A stretch of DNA of 64,000 nucleotides from assembly GCF_964355755.1 (NCBI RefSeq), contig NC_092674.1, forward strand, positions 22,658,001-22,722,000, written 5' to 3'. How positions within the stretch are numbered: the first letter of the stretch is position 1; each line of letters begins with the position of its first letter. A program made the translations under genes and the position numbers. The notes under the pieces are model-generated. The model saw nothing but the letters and a program-made list of their open reading frames with translations. It searched no databases and was not told the origin of the DNA. The DNA is from Antedon mediterranea. Its lineage: Eukaryota; Echinodermata; Crinoidea; Comatulida; Antedonidae. Shown in pieces: positions 60,325 to 64,000 of the stretch.

Positions 60325-61076
60325 GTCGCGTGCTGCAATGCATAGTGATACCGGACAGACAGACCGACAGACAGACCGACCGACCGACATAGTGAACTAT
60401 ACTGACCGAAATTACTGAACATTTAAAAATGTTGAAATGTTTAAAAGCATTTATATATTTTGTAAATTTACACGTGCGTAGCCTGTCACTTTCGACGTGC
60501 TCGTATAACGTAATTTCGAGTTGAAAAGTAAGTCAAGAAAACAGAAATCGGGCAAAAAGAATGCGCAATAACATTTAACGCGCAGTGCGCGCGCAAAAAT
60601 ATGCGCACTCATGGCAATTTTGTAAACACTTAAAATTGCTTGAAATGTACTCTTATTTCATGGAAAATAAATTTTGAAAATTTTAAGCGCGCGTACGCAT
60701 GCGTTACATGCGCTACGCACGTAATTGTATTGCCATACGATGATTTATGCCCTGAAATTTATTAGTACCAAATTTTATTTAATTGTGATTCATGGTTGTT
60801 AAGATATGATTACAAACGTGATTTCGTTAAATCGTGCGTATACCGCGTAATTTTTTATTGCGCATCGTGAAAACATAACCACATCGATTCCTGGCCATAA
60901 GGAATATTCTGTGAAAAATTGACTTAGCTAGATTAAACTGATATCAAGATAAGGTCAGAAAGCGATAAAACGCATAGTGATACCGGACCGACAGACAGAC
61001 CGACAGACAGACCGACAGACAGACAGACCGACCAACCGACCGACATAGTGAACTATAGAGTCGCTTCCACGCGACT
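60325..61076. mobile_element. Repeat family F with GTCGCG ends and GACCGACAGAC arrays
   Basis: The left edge agtcgcgtgctgcaatgcat and right edge cttccacgcgactaat carry an inverted ttagtcgcgtg word. Next to each end lies a gatacCGGACagac/accgaccgac simple array followed by catagtgaactata (60345-60403 and 60976-61058). The interior is rich in CpG-containing words such as gcgcgcgtacgcatgcg. About 750 bp. Confidence 0.5.
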
Positions 61077-61467
61077 AATAACGGGAAAAAATCTTTACAT
61101 TCAACAGCCTCTTTTAAAAAATTCCACTGTGACTAGATCGAAAAAGATAATATAAATCACTGCTTCTCGTCATTGGCAGATATAATACAGTAGTTTAAAC
61201 AAATATGTATGCATTGAACTATAGTACTTGTCTTACTAAAATCAGTAATGCATTATTGCAGCTTTCCTTAATACGATTATTTTAATATAGGCTCATAAAG
61301 TAGAGTAGGCCTAATTTATTAACCCAGTTTGATCCTATGGCCTAGCGATGTTATTGAATTTCAAATGAATAATAAATATATAAAGCGGATTTATTTATCG
61401 TAAAGCATACTAATCCTTTGCAACAAATTCTAAATATTAAACAATAAATATAAATAATGCATTACGG

Positions 61468-61633
61468 TAAGCTCTGTCTACACTATCAAACTAAACAAAA
61501 CAAAACAAAAATTATTATCTGCCCAAATATGGTGGTGATATGCCTAAATATGGTAGTGTTATCACATCATGTCCATATATAGCACATCAAATTTTGTTGT
61601 CACATAAAATATGATAGTGTAGACAGAACTTTA
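61468..61633. mobile_element. MITE family A, complete copy
   Basis: It starts taagctctgtctacactat and ends atagtgtagacagaacttta, about 166 bp. The internal sequence contains repeated 'aaatatggt' words shared with the copy at 42544. The ends are near-perfect inverted repeats about 24 bases long. Confidence 0.78.
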
Positions 61634-61771
61634 AGTATTTATTCTGAAATATAATTTTATATCACAAAACTAATGATAAGGAGTTAATTGTTTTCATGGT
61701 TCCAACAGTACCTGTATTGTGTCTCCACATTCTGTCTAGTCATTTAGGAAAATTATGTTATACATACAGTG

Positions 61772-61876
61772 ACAGTGTCACATGTATCACATGTGGCGCC
61801 TGTATTATGTTAATGATATAGGCTAAGGTTAGGATATAAATTATATAGGTTTCACATGATAAATATGTGACACTGT
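61772..61876. mobile_element. MITE family E
   Basis: Perfect 12-base inverted ends (acagtgtcacat at 61772-61783, atgtgacactgt at 61865-61876) enclose about 80 bp. Related words appear near 28150-28220 and 36760-36830 as fragments. Confidence 0.55.
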
Positions 61877-62431
61877 ATTAAGAATGTATCCATAATTATG
61901 AACAGATAATCGGCTAAATGGTTTGCTTAGCAGAGAGAATATAAATTTAAAAAGGTATACCTTTCTTGACAGAACATCACGAGAACCCGTAGCTTTAGAC
62001 ATCGTGATTTTGTGAAGGTATTAGCAAGAAAATTATAGCTTAAATGTAATTTTATTACGATATAATTTCTATAATTAAGTCGACCTACCATGCATACCAA
62101 TATATAATACTAACATCATCTTGGTTAATGATGATGAGAATAATATGGGAAAGGATAAAGTACGATTCTAATTTCTAATTACAGACTTCCAATTGGAATT
62201 ATAGAAAAATTTCGATTTAATTACAGTACAATTTTCAATGTTGTTCTATACCACTGTCCAACATTTAATTTGGCGTTTGGTTTGTATGTGTTTTTTATTA
62301 ATATTCCTTGATGAATGTAGAGGGGTTAGTGTAACCCCAATCGACTGTGTCTTTCTTTTTCTTTAACGAAAACCTTGTACGTAACAATTTCCCATATTGC
62401 ATAATGATCAATATTTACACGTACACGTTTG

Positions 62432-62578
62432 TTTTCCCTACTAAGACAAAAACAATTACGTATCTGCAACCAGTAGGTTGACCAATCACAAGCAACGAAT
62501 CTTATGAAGTGTCGCATGTGATTGGTCAATATACTTACGTATACATTTCCTTGCGTTACATTCCTGTGGGAATCTAGT
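62432..62578. mobile_element. Fold-back MITE family B, second copy
   Basis: Inner arms gaccaatcaca (62480-62490) and tgtgattggtc (62517-62527) are perfect. The outer part (ccttgcgttacattcctgtg, then ggaatctagt) resembles the right outer arm of 31103-31241. The left outer arm is more diverged. Confidence 0.55.
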
Positions 62579-62958
62579 CTAACTGACGAATCATAATCGA
62601 TTTTATATCATTTTTTTTTTTCATTTCATTATCGAAAAAGAGCTATCATCCCACAAGTAGAGCACGACAGAAATTATAATAGCTTACTTATGAGAATTCT
62701 ATTAAACCACGATCATCCGTAATTATTATTTTAGTACCATTGAAATGACCTAGATATGTGACTAACGATTTTATTCTGATTTAAATATACAGTTCAATGT
62801 ATTTATTTTTTATTCTTTTTCATTTATTTCTTTTATCGACCGTGAAACCTGTATCAATAAGCTACAAAATAAATTAGAAAAGTTTCCATCTTAGAAACAC
62901 GACCATGTACTGTATATCTTCAATGAAATGAATACCAAATAAAACAAATAACATAATT

Positions 62959-63026
62959 AAATGACGTCATGATCAATAACATCGTTATTCGTCATATTAT
63001 TGTTCTTATTTATCATGACGTCATTT
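62959..63026. mobile_element. Inverted repeat family C with TGACGTCA in both arms
   Basis: Perfect 15-base arms aaatgacgtcatgat (62959-62973) and atcatgacgtcattt (63012-63026) are separated by 38 bp. The word tgacgtcatgatcaataa is shared with 13306-13323, so this is a repeat family. Each arm holds a consensus cAMP-response-element palindrome. Confidence 0.65.
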
Positions 63027-63435
63027 GACGTGTGAAAATATCATTTTGTGAATGTTATCCCAATTTAGAAAACCTAAAAATTAATCCTTTTAAAATCTTC
63101 AATAATGAATTATGGGTAATAATTAAGATACGATTGCAGTTTGCCGAAGATCAATCAATTTCAATATTTGTTCAAATAAATGACCAATCCCATATATAAT
63201 GATTTCGCAACTTCAAAGAAAATTGATCATTTGTTGATTACTTATCTGTTTTGTTGAAATATATGCCGCAATGATGTATGTAGAGTAGGATAATGGATAC
63301 ACTTTTAAGACAAGAATGTTTATTTAGGTTATTTATGTTGCACCAACAAATCTGCAACATCGTTTCTTATCTGTTTAATTGCCTGTTTTGTATGTCAAAC
63401 ACACTAGGGAACGTACTTTTGGTTGGCCACAAAAT

Positions 63436-63486
63436 GGCGATCTTTCGTTCTCGCGACATAATATGTCGCGAAAACGAAAGATCGCC
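63436..63486. repeat. 24-base inverted repeat, one mismatch
   Basis: Arms 63436-63459 (ggcgatctttcgttctcgcg...) and 63463-63486 pair with a single mismatch over a 3-base loop, giving a very stable hairpin that is CpG-rich for this region. Confidence 0.85.
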
Positions 63487-64000
63487 TAAATTTATAAACT
63501 ACATTACGATACTTATTTTTGTATATTCAGGAACAGCTGCCGCTCCATTATAATGTCTTTGCTATTTCTTCTTTATTTCTATTTTTATTATGAAATTTAT
63601 ACTAGCAAATATCATTTTTATTAATAATATAATCATAATAACAATTATTTTAATTATTTTAAATATGTATAAAATAATATAGGTTAACCAAAACGACATG
63701 GATTAATCATATTGACTATAACAACGCGGAACATCAATTCTATATAGACTCTTCCACACATAATGTAACAAATAAAACACTAATGTAATCAAACACCGTA
63801 TACTCTCTCTAACCAATTTTTCAATCTTCTATCGAATAAAGCCGAAGTATAGTCGTTATCTCGGAACCGCTCTATGGTTACCACTAGGTAGGCTTACTTC
63901 ATCAAGGCTTCTATGAGTCTAACAGTCATTCTACGCATGTTCATACTTATTGTGTTTTTAAATATACACAAATTACATGTCGATTCGACAGATGCCTAAT

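Larger units (their letters stand above)
54078..64000 (+). other. Inferred downstream intron of the receptor gene, no further exon seen
   Basis: After the donor at 54072 no exon continuing the Venus-flytrap domain is recognisable. The expected next segment, which in GABA-B receptors carries a conserved cysteine soon after the DS motif, is absent from all plus-strand frames I examined. The stretch is filled by a tRNA-derived SINE, a SINE-like element, L1 relics, the large inverted duplication and several MITEs, listed separately. Either the intron exceeds 9.9 kb or the gene is broken. Confidence 0.4.

Noticed and set aside
62326-62529. 67-codon minus frame
   Set aside because: It falls inside the family B fold-back MITE.
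63293-63553. 86-codon plus frame as a possible next receptor exon
   Set aside because: It has no Venus-flytrap resemblance and runs through the 24-base hairpin at 63436-63486.

Overview
The window reads as nuclear DNA of an invertebrate animal, most likely a deuterostome and plausibly an echinoderm. By eye it is AT-rich (about one third G+C) and gene-poor. It is packed with degraded LINE fragments, tRNA-derived SINEs and many small inverted-repeat (MITE-like) elements. The palindrome TAGGCCTA occurs about 25 times where fewer than one is expected by chance; I associate that excess with echinoderm and hemichordate sequence from general experience. Nothing looks bacterial, and there are no operons or CRISPR arrays.

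Only one protein-coding exon is convincing. Positions 53699-54071 (+) hold the first coding exon of a class C GPCR of the GABA-B receptor type: a signal peptide, an N-glycosylation sequon, then the first beta strand and helix of the Venus-flytrap domain, ending in phase at a perfect GTGAGT donor. The remaining exons are not visible and should lie beyond 64000. About 29 kb upstream, at 24.69-25.21 kb, is a CpG-containing block with an NRF1-like site, initiator-like motifs and a good donor (25212). I propose it as a candidate promoter and 5' UTR exon of the same gene, which would make 25212-53698 a 28.5 kb first intron. This link is inference.

Layout. 1-5.2 kb: a CR1-type LINE tail (1140-1600, -), an L1/Tx1-type LINE tail (2303-3640, -), a 33-bp minisatellite and an unrecognised degenerate coding relic (4.5-5.16 kb). 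7-13.4 kb: MITEs, a 388-bp retro-insertion with 13-bp target duplications (8747-9134), a GC-rich module between two direct repeats (10.1-10.7 kb), a perfect hairpin (11.5 kb) and a 62-bp-period duplication (13.1 kb). 14.9-15.6 kb: an old direct duplication. 17-23.7 kb: more MITEs, a SINE-like insertion with 15-bp target duplications (20186-20468), microsatellites and LINE 3' ends. 24.7-25.2 kb: candidate promoter. 25.2-53.7 kb: probable intron with MITEs, a roughly 125-bp minisatellite (51.2-51.7 kb) and SINEs. 53.7-54.1 kb: receptor exon. 54.1-64 kb: a tRNA-derived SINE, a second copy of the SINE-like element, L1 relics broken up by a striking 2.2 kb inverted duplication (57603-59805), and further MITEs.

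The most interesting layers are (i) a set of retroelements with different bodies that share a small GTGG...CCAC hairpin at the 3' end, suggesting SINEs parasitising an L1/Tx1-type LINE; (ii) the 520-bp-arm fold-back structure next to a LINE reverse transcriptase relic; (iii) a MITE nested inside another MITE at 42.5-42.8 kb; and (iv) the unexplained TAGGCCTA octamer excess.
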